DNA from: Acidobacteriota bacterium
GTDB taxonomy: Bacteria; Acidobacteriota; Blastocatellia; Pyrinomonadales; Pyrinomonadaceae
Length of the DNA stretch: 64,000 nucleotides
NCBI GenBank assembly: GCA_019239425.1
Contig: JAFAZX010000095.1
Location: forward strand, 62,001-126,000
Reading direction: 5' to 3'
This document shows positions 63,038 through 64,000 of this stretch, piece after piece (the stretch's first letter is position 1; every line of letters begins with the position of its first letter). Under the pieces are notes generated by a model that saw only the letters and a list, made by a program, of their open reading frames with translations, was not told the DNA's origin and ran no database searches. The translations under genes were made by a program, and so were the position numbers.

Positions 63038-64000
63038 TTATTCGGACTTCTTCGCCTCGCGTAGCTTATTGATCTCGTCCACGTAGGCCTGGGCGCGCGC
63101 CACGGCGGCGAGCACGCCGTCCAGACTGAGCCCGCGTTTGGCTTGAAGCTCCTGGTGCGCGGTGGCTAGGTCCGCGAGGCCCGCGCTCATGCTGTCGGCG
63201 GCCCCGGCCGAGAGGGTCGCCATGCGCAGCATGCGCACGCGGATCATCTCCATCAGCCCGGCGATGGTCGGCGCGTCGATGACGGGCTTGTCCGCGCCCG
63301 CCAGCTTGATGCCAAGCGAGTCCGGCACCTTCTGGAGCAGCGGGAGGGCGAGCACCATCTTGTTCTCGATGAGGTACTGCGCCACGATGATCGCTTTGTT
63401 GCCGCGCTCCTCGGTGATCGACTTGTAGACATCCTTCTCGGCATCGACCAGCTTGGTCAGCCCTTCGACTATCGACAAGAGAATTTTGCTGCCCTTGCGG
63501 ATGTCGCGGGACTGCTTCCAGCCGGCGATGTCGCTGGCGACCATCCCGAAGAGGGTGGACGGGTTGATGCCGGCCTGCGGGAGCGAGGTCAGGCCGGTGA
63601 TCTCAGTCGCCAGCGCCTCCGCCGAACTCTTCACCGCCCCCGACGCGTCGAAGGTCGAAAGGTCTTTGAGGGCGTTGTACGTGGTGACCAGCCGGCGCGC
63701 CAGTTTTGCCCTCGCGTTGAGGGCGTCCAGCCGTTTCTGTAAAAGGTCTTGCTCCCGCGCGTCGAAGGTGATCGGGTGTTGCGGAGCCGCGCCGCCCGCG
63801 GCCGCCGCGGCCATCGAGTTCCTGATCGACACGTTGAAGGCTTCGAACTCCCAGGTGTCTATCGTGTCCTGGATGAGCGAGTCATAATATTTGGCGAGGG
63901 TGTCGGCGGCCGCGGCTCCCGTCTTGGCCAGCGCCTCGCCTTCCGCACGGTTGTCGCAGCCGGTCAACCCGGCCAGGATGGGGAGCAAGAGGAACAGCGC
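63038..64000 (-). CDS. Partial helical lipoprotein, 5' end outside window
   Basis: The readable part begins within a signal peptide (LFLLLPILAGLTGC) whose LTGC is a lipobox, so the start codon is just beyond 64000. After the lipidated Cys the chain is helical, with long segments such as LLQKRLDALNARAKLARRLV, LLSIVEGLTKLVDAEKDVYK and LSAGAADSMSAGLADLATAH, and Ala/Gly-rich stretches. Likely a periplasm-facing lipoprotein; I know no family for it. A Lys/Glu-rich end (LREAKKSE) closes it. Confidence 0.75.
   Translation of the reverse strand, partial: ALFLLLPILAGLTGCDNRAEGEALAKTGAAAADTLAKYYDSLIQDTIDTWEFEAFNVSIRNSMAAAAAGGAAPQHPITFDAREQDLLQKRLDALNARAKLARRLVTTYNALKDLSTFDASGAVKSSAEALATEITGLTSLPQAGINPSTLFGMVASDIAGWKQSRDIRKGSKILLSIVEGLTKLVDAEKDVYKSITEERGNKAIIVAQYLIENKMVLALPLLQKVPDSLGIKLAGADKPVIDAPTIAGLMEMIRVRMLRMATLSAGAADSMSAGLADLATAHQELQAKRGLSLDGVLAAVARAQAYVDEINKLREAKKSE

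Overview
This is a GC-rich chromosomal window (about two thirds G+C by eye) with tightly packed, mostly single-copy housekeeping genes. No rRNA or tRNA gene is visible, so the host can only be inferred. The mix of genes points to an Acidobacteriota bacterium, probably Blastocatellia-like: an ECF sigma/anti-sigma operon with three DUF4097 proteins, a CBM9/DUF5916 outer-membrane-type protein, an AtpE with a signal-like leader, a split nuo cluster with an enlarged NuoL, and a hemE-hemH-hemY order. That assignment is inference.

Layout. 1-8 kb: nicotinate phosphoribosyltransferase with a secreted partner, a DUF4019 protein, a tiny Lys/Cys protein, an M16 peptidase pair, a single-pass membrane protein and a YdcZ-type permease. 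8-12.7 kb: a three-subunit molybdenum hydroxylase (xanthine dehydrogenase type) running into a TonB-C protein. 12.8-14.5 kb: a two-gene unknown module (small GHAH protein plus DUF6745 protein). 14.6-25 kb: an RND efflux pump (adaptor and permease) with a serine hydrolase between them, then a large CBM9/DUF5916 protein. 25.2-30.8 kb: ECF sigma, anti-sigma and three DUF4097 proteins. 30.9-31.4 kb: a non-coding region with a 12-unit 21-bp palindromic tandem array. 31.4-38.7 kb: hemE-hemH-hemY, a methyltransferase, a secreted repeat protein and a CoA-disulfide-reductase-type flavoprotein. 38.8-41.4 kb: the membrane part of the F-type ATP synthase. 41.5-44.6 kb: a radical SAM / glycosyltransferase / SDR operon with overlapping genes. 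44.7-58.7 kb: nuoC, D, H, I, J, K, L, M, N with four non-nuo genes inserted. 59.0-61.8 kb: rpmE, DUF1385, prfA. 61.9-64 kb: a histidine phosphatase and two helical proteins, the last cut by the window edge.

How the parts work together. The nuo and atp genes make the membrane arms of complex I and ATP synthase. The hem genes supply heme for respiration. The Mo-hydroxylase and the AllA-type enzyme are both consistent with purine breakdown but are unlinked here. rpmE-DUF1385-prfA is a recurrent translation-linked neighbourhood.

The strongest unexplained signal is between the genes. About fifteen gaps are filled by inverted-repeat cassettes whose arms are tandem arrays of a 7-base word (GGCAGTA, GATGAGT, GATAAGT, GGTAAAT, AGGATGA, CAGTTTT, GGCAAAA; one 8-base and one half cassette as well). 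Each gap has its own word, the arms always point the same way, and several supply the stop codon or the last codons of a gene or sit directly against a start codon with no Shine-Dalgarno. Two of them enclose a perfect 20-25 bp hairpin. Five lie inside the nuo operon. They resemble the heptameric STRR sequences of cyanobacteria but have a defined cassette architecture.
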